This document shows, piece by piece, positions 43,800-51,872 of a stretch of 64,000 bases of DNA. A program made the translations under genes and the position numbers. The stretch covers positions 496,001 to 560,000 of the forward strand of contig NZ_JAIVKU010000004.1 in assembly GCF_020524165.1 (NCBI RefSeq). Reading direction: 5' to 3'. The notes beneath the pieces are model-generated. The model did not search any database and was not told the origin of the DNA. It worked only from the letters and a program-made list of their open reading frames with translations. Position 1 is the first letter of the stretch, and each line of letters opens with the position of its first letter. Source of the DNA: Guptibacillus hwajinpoensis. Lineage in GTDB: Bacteria; Bacillota; Bacilli; Bacillales; Guptibacillaceae.

Positions 43800-45332
43800 T
43801 TGATTGCTGAGGAATACCAGAAAAGGATCTCTGAAGGTGGAGTATTAATCTATCTTAGAAAATCAAGGCAAGATACAGAAGATGCATTGGCAAATCACAG
43901 AATGGTCCTTGAGGGCTTGTGTAAGAAGCATGGATGGTCATATGTTATAAAAGAAGAAATAGGTTCAAGTGATAGTATTGAGCATAGGAAAGAATTTAAA
44001 GAGATTATTTATGAAGATATACCTAGCAACAATTATTCAGCTATTGTAGTTTATGCACAGGATAGGTTAAGCAGGAATTCAGGGGACATGGAAAAGATTA
44101 ATGAAACCCTTGCTAATCATGATGTACTTATTGTTGATAAGGATGAAGATGTAACTGATTTTAATAATGAAGCAGATGTGATGGTAAGTGATTTTAAGTC
44201 ATTTATAGGAAGCCAAGAATTAAAAATGATAAAAAGGAGGTTGAGAGCAGGGAAAAAGGCTGGTGCTCTAAAAGGTTACTGGGTAAATGGAAAAGCTCCT
44301 TATGGTTATGTATATTCTCATAAGTCAAAAAAGCTTGAACCAGATACAGAAGGAAACCCCTCACCTTCAGAAGTCATTGGATCAATATATAGTGATGCAT
44401 ATGCTGGGGCTAGTACCTCTGATATTGCTTTTACACTGAACAGGAAGGGCATTCTTAGTCCCAATGGTACTTATTGGAATAATACAACAATAACCAGAAT
44501 TCTAAAACAAGAGATATATCTTGGAAAAACCATTTATGGTAAGTCTAGTGGCTCTGGACATAAGAATAAAAAAACTACCCCTTTGAAAGTTAAGGAGAAA
44601 AGTGAGTGGATTGTTGTTAATAATGCTCATGAACCATTAGTAGCACAGGAAGTCTTTGATAATGTACAAGACCAATTGAATAGAAGAAATAAGGTTATTG
44701 CCACAAGAAAATCTAAAGTTTCATCATTATCAGGACTTGTAAAGTGTGGTTCATGTGGTGCTGGTCTTTATATTCAAAGAAAAGATAATGGTAGTAATAT
44801 TATCAAAAGCTGCTGGAGAAAAGACCCTTTTGGAAAAAAATGTGGTAACAAAGGAATTTCAGAAACTAAAGTTATTGATGCTATCCTTACTGAAATTAAA
44901 AAGTATAGAGATGATGTAGCAGAAATTCTAGATAAGGGGCAGGGGGATAATAACCAAAGAACCTCTATACTAGAAGACATTAATTCCTTAGAAAAAGAAT
45001 TAAAGGTTATTAGTTCAAAGTTTGAAAGAATTGCAGACCTTCTAGAGGATGAAGTTTATACAAAGGAAGTGTATTTAGAAAGGAAGGATAAGCTTATCCA
45101 AAAACAGAAGGATGTAGAGAATGATCTAATAATAAAACAAAATCAATTGAAGAAACAGGATGCAGTAGAAGATAAAGATAAGCTAGCATTACTGGACATG
45201 GTATTAACAAACTTTGATAAGATAATTGAGGAGAAGGATATTAACAAACTTTTCAAGTCAATAATAAGTCATGTTGATCTTAAGAAAGAAAGCACAAATG
45301 ATGAAGGGAAAGTCACAGTGAATTTCTCCTAA
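43800..45332 (+). CDS. Large serine recombinase (element integrase)
   Basis: 510 residues, TTG start after AAAGGGTGT. The resolvase-type catalytic domain has the nucleophile Ser22 in YLRKSRQD and VYAQDRLSRNSGDM. Then comes the recombinase domain (GKKAGALKGYWVNGKAPYGY, LNRKGILSPNGTYWNNTTIT), the zinc ribbon (VKCGSCGAGLY, then a CW and KKCG pair) and a long coiled coil around residues 400-470, as in phage-type integrases. It should carry out attP x attB integration into yyaL; excision would need a directionality factor. It lies 240 bp from attR and points toward it. Confidence 0.93.
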   Translation: MIAEEYQKRISEGGVLIYLRKSRQDTEDALANHRMVLEGLCKKHGWSYVIKEEIGSSDSIEHRKEFKEIIYEDIPSNNYSAIVVYAQDRLSRNSGDMEKINETLANHDVLIVDKDEDVTDFNNEADVMVSDFKSFIGSQELKMIKRRLRAGKKAGALKGYWVNGKAPYGYVYSHKSKKLEPDTEGNPSPSEVIGSIYSDAYAGASTSDIAFTLNRKGILSPNGTYWNNTTITRILKQEIYLGKTIYGKSSGSGHKNKKTTPLKVKEKSEWIVVNNAHEPLVAQEVFDNVQDQLNRRNKVIATRKSKVSSLSGLVKCGSCGAGLYIQRKDNGSNIIKSCWRKDPFGKKCGNKGISETKVIDAILTEIKKYRDDVAEILDKGQGDNNQRTSILEDINSLEKELKVISSKFERIADLLEDEVYTKEVYLERKDKLIQKQKDVENDLIIKQNQLKKQDAVEDKDKLALLDMVLTNFDKIIEEKDINKLFKSIISHVDLKKESTNDEGKVTVNFS

Positions 45333-45390
45333 GTCAAAATGAAAGAAATTTGCAATACTAAAATCTAACTGGAAAGAAGGTGATGCCACC

Positions 45391-45552
45391 ATGTCTAAAG
45401 AGAAGTTCACTAACAGATTGGCTAAAGAAAAGAGTCCATACCTGTTACAACACTCTGAGAACCCTGTAGATTGGTTCCCCTGGGGAGAAGAAGCTTTTGC
45501 TAAAGCAAAGGCTGAAAACAAGCCAGTATTCCTTTCTATAGGGTACTCCTGA
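45391..45552 (+). CDS. Element-borne copy of the YyaL N-terminus (53 residues)
   Basis: ATG with a GAAAGAAGGTG RBS. The 53 residues align without gaps to the host YyaL start from KSPYLLQH through [13 protein letters not shown] to [10 protein letters not shown], and end in TGA exactly where the host copy continues TCHWCH. The first dozen residues differ. The nucleotide sequence has no CpG, while the host version of the same codons has many, so the copy has long been part of the element. It may serve to re-supply the 5' end of the target gene after insertion. Confidence 0.85.
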   Translation: MSKEKFTNRLAKEKSPYLLQHSENPVDWFPWGEEAFAKAKAENKPVFLSIGYS

Positions 45553-45587
45553 CAAGGTGTAACAATTCACTTGCCATTGGTGTCATG
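45553..45587 (+). other. Right attachment site (attR)
   Basis: Element arm with GTGTAA (45558-45563), then the core TGCCATTGGTGTCATG (45572-45587), then host yyaL. GTGTAA here and TTACAC in attL are symmetric around the middle of the core, as expected for the attP arms of a serine integrase. Confidence 0.82.
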
Positions 45588-47464
45588 TGATGGAAAGGGA
45601 GAGCTTTGAGGATGAGGAAACGGCAAAACTTCTAAACGATCGCTTTGTAGCGATAAAGGTCGATCGTGAGGAACGACCGGATATTGATTCCATTTACATG
45701 AAAGTTTGCCAGGGATTAACCGGTCAGGGGGGATGGCCGCTGAACGTTTTTGTTACGCCTGATCAAAAACCATTTTATGCGGGAACTTATTTTCCGAAAG
45801 AAAGCCGATACAATCTACCGGGATTTAAAGATGCGATCATGCAGCTTTATCAACAATACAAGGACAATCCTAAACGAATTACAGGAATTGGCGATAAAAT
45901 AACTGCGTCCTTGCAAGAACGAATGAATGCGGAAGGTGGGGAATTAACAGAAGAGCCGCTTCATAAAGCTTTTGAACAGATGCAAAATTCCTTTGATACG
46001 ATATTTGGTGGTTTTGGTCAGTCCCCGAAATTTCCATCCCCTCATATGCTGATGTATTTGCTGCGGTATTATCGTCACTATAATCAGGATCTCGCTTTAA
46101 CGATGGTGACGAGAACGCTAGATGCTATGGCGAATGGCGGCATTTATGATCACGTTGGATTTGGCTTCGCAAGGTACGCAGTCGATCAGGAATGGCTTGT
46201 ACCTCATTTTGAAAAAATGCTGTATGATAACGCCATGTTGGTTCTCGCTTATACAGAAGCCTTTCAGGTAACCGGGGACGATCGCTACAAACGAGTTGCT
46301 TGTGAGATACTCGAATACGTCCAACGTGACATGACAGGGAATGATAGCGGCTTTTATTCTGCTGAAGATGCTGATTCTGAAGGTGAAGAAGGCAAATTTT
46401 ATGTATGGACAGTAGAAGAAATTCACACAATCTTAGGCGAAGAACTTGGCTCTCTGTACACCGGAGTTTACGACATCACAGCGCGAGGAAATTTCGAAGG
46501 GAAAAACATTCCTAACTTAATCAAAACGGATCTTTCAAAGGTTGCAAAATCGTTCCACATGACAGAAGAAGCTCTTCAAACTCAACTGGAGACGGCTAGA
46601 AAGAAACTTTATGCCGAGCGAGAGAAACGCGTTCATCCGTATAAAGATGACAAGATTCTGACGAGCTGGAACATGTTGATGATTGCAGCTTTTGCGAAAG
46701 CGGGAGGAGTGTTTCAAAACGTTGAATACACTCAATTAGCTGAAAGGTCGTATCGATTTATAGAAGAAAACATGGTGATTGACGGTCGTTTAATGGCTCG
46801 TTATCGCGATGGAGAAGTGAAATTCAAAGCCTATCATGACGACTATGCGTATGGGCTGTGGGCGTTAATTGAATTGTATGAATCAACGTTTGATCCTCAA
46901 TATCTTGTTAAAGCGAAAAACCTTTCTGATGAGATGTACAAATTGTTTTGGGATGAGAGTGCTGGAGGCTTCTACTTGTATGGGCACGATGCCGATCCAT
47001 TGATTGCAAGACCGAAAGATGTACACGATGGTGCCTTACCATCTGGAAATAGCGTCGCTGTTCTTCAGTTGCTTCGTTTATCAAAATTAACTGGCGAATT
47101 GAAATATGATGAGTGGGCAAATCGGATGTTTACTGCTTTTTCAGGTGATGTATCGTCCTATTCAAGTGGTCATGCTTACTTTTTAATGAGTAAGCTCTAT
47201 GCTTTATCTTCCTCTAAAGAAGTAGTCATTGTTGGTTCAAACCGTGATGAAAATAAAGAAAGAATGATACAGTTTCTACAGCAAAGCTTCTTGCCTGAAC
47301 TAACGGTCATTAACGTAGAAGATCCAACTTTATTAACAGAAGCAGCTCCATTCGCTGCTAACTTCAAGAAGACAAATGAAACAACCATCTACATTTGTGA
47401 AAATTTTAGCTGTTCGCTTCCTGAGATAGACGTGGATAAAGTAATGAAAGAATTTGAAAAATAA
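45587..47464 (+). pseudogene. yyaL: Interrupted yyaL, C-terminal part
   Basis: The host frame resumes with HVMERESFEDEE and continues for 625 residues (GGWPLNVFVTPDQKPFYAGTYF, VPHFEKMLYDNAMLVLAY, ALPSGNSVAVLQLLRL), a complete DUF255 C-terminal portion. It is intact and shows no decay, which argues for a recent insertion or continued selection. The host frame is +1 relative to the element-borne N-terminal copy, and the first in-frame start codons are GTG 45587 and ATG 45590 without an RBS. Translation would need reinitiation, bypassing or excision. Confidence 0.9.
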
Positions 47465-47466
47465 AC

Positions 47467-47503
47467 GAAAAAGCTACCGGGCAGAACCTGGTAGCTTTTC
47501 TGT
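47467..47503 (+). terminator. Terminator after yyaL
   Basis: AAAGCTACC and GGTAGCTTT pair with an inner GG/CC around CAGAA, then TTTCTGT. Confidence 0.75.
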
Positions 47504-47521
47504 CGGTAAAGAGGTTCTGTT

Positions 47522-48247
47522 ATGAGCACAATCACAGCAAAGCTTAAGGAGCTAGAAAAAAAGAATAAGATGACGGTTTTATTTGCATGTGAAGCAGGGA
47601 GTCGAGCATTTGGTTATGAGAAGGAGAGCAGTGACATGGATGTTCGTTTTATTTACACCCATGATTTAGATTGGTATTTAACAGTGTTTCCAAAAAACGA
47701 TGTCATACAAGAAAACAGTGGAGAGGTTGAATTCCATGGATGGGATCTAAAAAAGACGCTCTTGTTAATATCGAAATCGAATCCCTCCGTTCTGGAGTGG
47801 TTCATTTCACCGACTATTTACAAGGAAGCGGAAGAAGTGAAAATGCTAAGGGAATTAAGCACGGATTGTTTTTCAGTAAAACCATTATTGTTTCATTATA
47901 TTAAGATGGGAAAAACAAATTTAAAAGCACAAAAAAATCGATACGATCAAAAAGGGTTGCTGTATGTTTTAAAATCGATTCTTTTCGGAGAATGGATTTT
48001 GGAAAATGAATGCCTTCCCCAATTAACGCTCCCTCGACTTCTCCAAGATTCATCATTGGATGATCACATAAAAATACAGGGAAAGGCGTTATTTAGGAGA
48101 GAAGCGCTTAGTGAGCCAGAACACTTAATGGGTAATCTTGAGGAAGAGTTAAATCAATTAGAGAAAAAAGCGCGGCTCGTAAAAGAAAAGCGTGTAATGG
48201 ATCAAAATCGAATTGATCGTGTATTTCGAACGATCGTTAGAAGGTAA
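47522..48247 (+). CDS. YcgL-like predicted nucleotidyltransferase
   Basis: 241 residues. The nucleotidyltransferase core has GSRAFGYEKESSDMDVRFIY (GS motif and DxD) near residues 26-45, followed by YLTVFPKNDV and VLEWFISPTIYKEAE. COG3541/YcgL proteins share this form; substrates are unknown. The gene stands between yyaL and the mrfAB pair on the same strand with its own RBS. Confidence 0.8.
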   Translation: MSTITAKLKELEKKNKMTVLFACEAGSRAFGYEKESSDMDVRFIYTHDLDWYLTVFPKNDVIQENSGEVEFHGWDLKKTLLLISKSNPSVLEWFISPTIYKEAEEVKMLRELSTDCFSVKPLLFHYIKMGKTNLKAQKNRYDQKGLLYVLKSILFGEWILENECLPQLTLPRLLQDSSLDDHIKIQGKALFRREALSEPEHLMGNLEEELNQLEKKARLVKEKRVMDQNRIDRVFRTIVRR

Positions 48248-48334
48248 TGGAAAAGGGGACTTTGCAATCAAAACGGTATCCATTCGAACGCGTATTCGCT
48301 ACAATAGACATAGAATAATTTTTGAGGTGATCGG

Positions 48335-50632
48335 ATGGAAAGAAAAAAGAAACTGCCAGAGCTTCTGGAGATGTTTCAACAGGAGGAAAAGTATCGGTCG
48401 AATATCGTAACCTGGAAAACGATTGAACCGAAAGAAGCAAAAACAGCACCTTTTCCAGAAGGACTGCAGCCAGAGCTTCAGAAAGCTCTTGAAGAAAGAG
48501 GCGTGCAACAATTATATACCCACCAGGCAACAGCATATGATGAAGCTTCAAAAGGAAACAGCTTCGTAGCTGTCACACCGACAGCTTCAGGAAAAACCTT
48601 GTGCTATAATTTGCCTGTTTTAGATACGATATTGAAAGACCCTTCTAGTCGGGCTCTTTATTTGTTCCCAACAAAAGCCCTTGCGCAGGATCAAAAGAGT
48701 GAGATCAATGAGTTAATTGATGAGATGGAAGTTGATTTAAAAGGGTACACGTATGATGGAGATACTTCTCCAACGATTAGACAAATTGTCCGTAAAGCAG
48801 GACATATTGTCATGACGAATCCAGACATGCTCCATTCTGCTATTCTTCCTCATCATACAAAGTGGGTTTCCCTATTTGAAAATCTTAAAGTGATTGTCAT
48901 TGATGAGCTTCATACGTATCGAGGTGTGTTTGGGAGTCACGTTGCGAACGTGATTCGAAGGTTAAAACGAATTTGTCAGTTTTATGGGAGTAACCCCATT
49001 TTTATATGCACATCAGCAACCATTGCAAACCCGAAAGAACTGGCTGAAGAATTAACGGGAGAGCAAATTACATTGATTAACAACAACGGGGCGCCTACTG
49101 GTCGGAAACACTTTGTTCTATACAACCCGCCTGTCGTTAATCAAGCACTTAATATCAGGCGATCAGCAACGCTTGAAGCAAGAAATTTAGCTGTGGAGCT
49201 TTTAAAAAATAACATTCAAACGATTGTTTTTGCACGGAGTCGTGTTCGTGTAGAAATCCTTCTCACCTACTTGCAACAGTTGGAGCAGCGGGAGTTAGGT
49301 CCGCGCTCCATTATGGGGTATCGAGGAGGCTATTTACCGAAACAAAGAAGAGAGATTGAAAGAGGACTTCGAAACGGAGATATTAAAGGTGTCGTTAGTA
49401 CAAATGCGCTCGAGCTCGGTGTTGATATCGGACAACTACAGGCGTGTGTTTTAACGGGATACCCTGGAACCATAGCAAGTACCTGGCAACAAGCCGGTCG
49501 TGCTGGACGTCGTCAGGATGAATCTGTTGTATTTGTAGTCGCAAGTTCAAGTCCGCTTGATCAATATATGATCACTCATCCGGATTATTTTTTTGAACGT
49601 AATCCAGAAGAAGCACGAGTCAATCCTAATAATTTAATTATTCTTGTTGACCATGTGAAATGTGCTGCCTATGAACTTCCTTTTCAGCAAGGAGATACGT
49701 TTGGTGGAGAAAACATTGAAGACGTGCTGGAGTTTTTAACGGATGAACAGCTCCTCCATCATCGGGCAAATCGGTGGTTCTGGATGAACGATGCTTTCCC
49801 AGCTCACAACGTAAGCCTTCGCTCTGCGTCGCAGGAAAATGTAGTCATTATTGATCAAACGACGGCTTCGAATGTAAAAGTGATTGGAGAAATGGATCGG
49901 TTTAGTGCCATGACACTCCTTCATGAAGAAGCGATTTATCTTCATCAGGGTGTGCAATATCAAGTGGAACTGCTCGACTATGATGAAAAAAAGGCGTGGG
50001 TCCGAGAAGTGGATGTCGATTACTATACAGATGCTAATCTTGCTGTGCAACTGAAGGTTTTGGAAGAAGACAAGCATGAATCACTTCCGAATACGACAGC
50101 CACTTATGGAGAAGTAATGGTCAACGCGATGGCAACAATTTTCAAGAAAATCAAATTTGAGACACATGAAAATATCGGGTCTGGTCCAATTCATCTTCCA
50201 GAAGAAGAACTTCATACGAATGCATGCTGGTTTGATTTTCCAGAAAGTTTTGTACAAACAATGGGAGAAAATCGGTTAGAGGAAGGATTACTTGGTCTTG
50301 GTAACGTCCTTCGAAACGTTGCGCCGCTATTCGTCATGTGTGACGTATCTGACCTTCATGTTACACCGCAAATTAAAGCTGTGCATTCAAACAAGCCGAC
50401 TGTCTTCTTCTATGATCGTTATCCAGGGGGAATCGGATTATCCGAAAGAGTATACAAAGAACTCGGATTTATTTTAAAGGAAGCGGAATCGATTGTCGTA
50501 AATTGTGAATGTGAAAACGGCTGCCCATCATGTGTTGGGGTATCAGGAGAAACGGGAGAAAATAGTAAGCAAACTGCGATCTATTTACTTGAATATTTAA
50601 GAGGTGAACATTCTCATGTCACTGAAAGCTAA
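48335..50632 (+). CDS. mrfA: DEAD/DEAH-box helicase MrfA (YprA)
   Basis: 765 residues. Helicase domain 1 has PTASGKTLCYNLP (Walker A) and VIVIDELHTYRGVFG (DExH); domain 2 has GVDIGQLQACVLTGYPG and QQAGRAGRR. The C-terminal DUF1998 region ends in CECENGCPSC, the four-Cys metal site of this family. With MrfB it repairs mitomycin-type DNA crosslinks independently of UvrABC in B. subtilis. It overlaps mrfB by 17 bases. Confidence 0.92.
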   Translation: MERKKKLPELLEMFQQEEKYRSNIVTWKTIEPKEAKTAPFPEGLQPELQKALEERGVQQLYTHQATAYDEASKGNSFVAVTPTASGKTLCYNLPVLDTILKDPSSRALYLFPTKALAQDQKSEINELIDEMEVDLKGYTYDGDTSPTIRQIVRKAGHIVMTNPDMLHSAILPHHTKWVSLFENLKVIVIDELHTYRGVFGSHVANVIRRLKRICQFYGSNPIFICTSATIANPKELAEELTGEQITLINNNGAPTGRKHFVLYNPPVVNQALNIRRSATLEARNLAVELLKNNIQTIVFARSRVRVEILLTYLQQLEQRELGPRSIMGYRGGYLPKQRREIERGLRNGDIKGVVSTNALELGVDIGQLQACVLTGYPGTIASTWQQAGRAGRRQDESVVFVVASSSPLDQYMITHPDYFFERNPEEARVNPNNLIILVDHVKCAAYELPFQQGDTFGGENIEDVLEFLTDEQLLHHRANRWFWMNDAFPAHNVSLRSASQENVVIIDQTTASNVKVIGEMDRFSAMTLLHEEAIYLHQGVQYQVELLDYDEKKAWVREVDVDYYTDANLAVQLKVLEEDKHESLPNTTATYGEVMVNAMATIFKKIKFETHENIGSGPIHLPEEELHTNACWFDFPESFVQTMGENRLEEGLLGLGNVLRNVAPLFVMCDVSDLHVTPQIKAVHSNKPTVFFYDRYPGGIGLSERVYKELGFILKEAESIVVNCECENGCPSCVGVSGETGENSKQTAIYLLEYLRGEHSHVTES

Positions 50633-51860
50633 ATTAAATCGAATGAAAAAACATATGAACCTGAGTGAAGCAGATGAAGTTGAAGCGAAGATGGAGCAGC
50701 CAACTGTTGACGTTCCTCACCTTCAAAAATGGAAAGAGCTTCATGCGCATCCCTATTTTTTTGACGGAGACTATGCACTGGTAAGAAAAAAGCAATATCC
50801 GACTAGTTATCAGCATGGTCGTTATGTGTTCCAGGAGCTTGAAAACGTAGTGGAACGCTGGAATAATCACCACCGTGCGCATCCGCTTTCGTCTAAACAT
50901 CTTACCCCTTCTGATTTACTGTTTTTTGATACAGAAACGACAGGTCTTGGTGGTGGCGTCGGCAATACTATCTTTTTACTCGGATATAGCCAGTATACAG
51001 AAAATGGAATATCTGTTAATCAGTATTTTTTGCCTGGACCAGGTGCCGAGGTACCCCTGTACAAGGCTTTTCTCGACGATGTGAACGAACTGAAGAACCT
51101 TGTAACGTATAATGGCAAAGCGTTTGATTGGCCGCAGGTGAAAACAAGACATACGTTAATACGCGAGCAAGTGCCTCAGTTACCTCAATTTGGCCACTTT
51201 GATCTTTTGCACGGAGCCAGACGTTTTTGGAAAAATGATATGGAGTCTGTTAGACTCGCGAATGTAGAAGAACAGCAGTTAGGTTTTGAACGAAAGGAAG
51301 ACATTCCAGGCTATTTAGCTCCCATGCTTTATTTTGAATTTGTGAAAGACCCTGATCCAGAGCTTATTGAAGGAGTGTTGAAACATAACGAAGAAGATAT
51401 CTTGTCTTTGATAACACTTTATATTCGAATGTCACATCTTCTACTTGATGAAAAAGGCAAGTCGTTAACGGCAGGAGAGCAGTATCAATCTGCGCGCTGG
51501 TGGGAAGCGGTAGGAGAAGAAGATCATGCTGCGTTTTTATACGAGAAAACAATCGGACGTCATGAGAAAGAAGCGAAAAAAGCATTAGCTCGAATTTATA
51601 AAAAACAAGACCAGGTTCATAAATCCATTGACATCTGGCTTTCTTTATCGAAGGATACGAATGATGAAGACTGTGATATTGAACTTGCTAAATATTATGA
51701 GCATAAAGCGAAAGACTATGAACAAGCATTGCACTATGCTTTATCCGCTTATCAGAAGTGGAAAGGAAAGAAGCGGATCTTGAAAGATAAAGAAGAGAAC
51801 GAGCGATTATTATATATGAAGAGAATTGAACGGCTTGAACAAAAGGGAGAGCGGCGTTGA
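50616..51860 (+). CDS. mrfB: 3'-5' exonuclease MrfB (YprB)
   Basis: 414 residues. The ribonuclease-H-like exonuclease begins LLFFDTETTGLGGGVGNTIF (catalytic DxE), with TYNGKAFDWPQVKTRH and HNEEDILSLI providing the remaining acidic residues; a TPR-like helical tail follows from about residue 290. MrfB degrades one strand at crosslinks opened by MrfA. Start 50616 has GAGGTGA 8 bases upstream inside the mrfA gene, so the two are coupled. Confidence 0.9.
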   Translation: MSLKAKLNRMKKHMNLSEADEVEAKMEQPTVDVPHLQKWKELHAHPYFFDGDYALVRKKQYPTSYQHGRYVFQELENVVERWNNHHRAHPLSSKHLTPSDLLFFDTETTGLGGGVGNTIFLLGYSQYTENGISVNQYFLPGPGAEVPLYKAFLDDVNELKNLVTYNGKAFDWPQVKTRHTLIREQVPQLPQFGHFDLLHGARRFWKNDMESVRLANVEEQQLGFERKEDIPGYLAPMLYFEFVKDPDPELIEGVLKHNEEDILSLITLYIRMSHLLLDEKGKSLTAGEQYQSARWWEAVGEEDHAAFLYEKTIGRHEKEAKKALARIYKKQDQVHKSIDIWLSLSKDTNDEDCDIELAKYYEHKAKDYEQALHYALSAYQKWKGKKRILKDKEENERLLYMKRIERLEQKGERR

Positions 51861-51872
51861 TTGGAGGTTGTT

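Larger units (their letters stand above)
35483..45579 (+). mobile_element. CpG-depleted integrative element (about 10.1 kb) inserted in yyaL
   Basis: Bounded by a 16-bp direct repeat inside the split yyaL gene (repeat period 10,097 bp). It carries a large serine recombinase next to the right end, a small tyrosine recombinase and mostly unknown cargo. Base use is unlike the host: strongly AT-rich, Arg only as AGA/AGG apart from rare cases, and just four CG dinucleotides in 10.1 kb by reading each line (at 37005, 37157, 38424, 39468). Host DNA on both sides has many per 100 bp. No phage structural, replication-initiator or conjugation gene is visible, so it is an integrative element, not an obvious prophage or ICE. 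The precise crossover base is uncertain by about 8 bp. Confidence 0.9.

Noticed and set aside
45391..45552. Target-site duplication created by the insertion itself
   Set aside because: The copy differs from the host at many codons and lacks CpG, so it is resident element DNA and not a fresh duplication.
35483..45579. Prophage or conjugative element
   Set aside because: No capsid, terminase, tail, lysis, relaxase or coupling-protein gene is visible; only recombinases and cargo.
46118..46430. Antisense ORFs within yyaL
   Set aside because: They are shadows of a strongly conserved coding frame.
35210..47510. CRISPR array or retron in the element
   Set aside because: No regularly spaced repeats and no reverse transcriptase; the repeats found are two-copy or short dispersed motifs.
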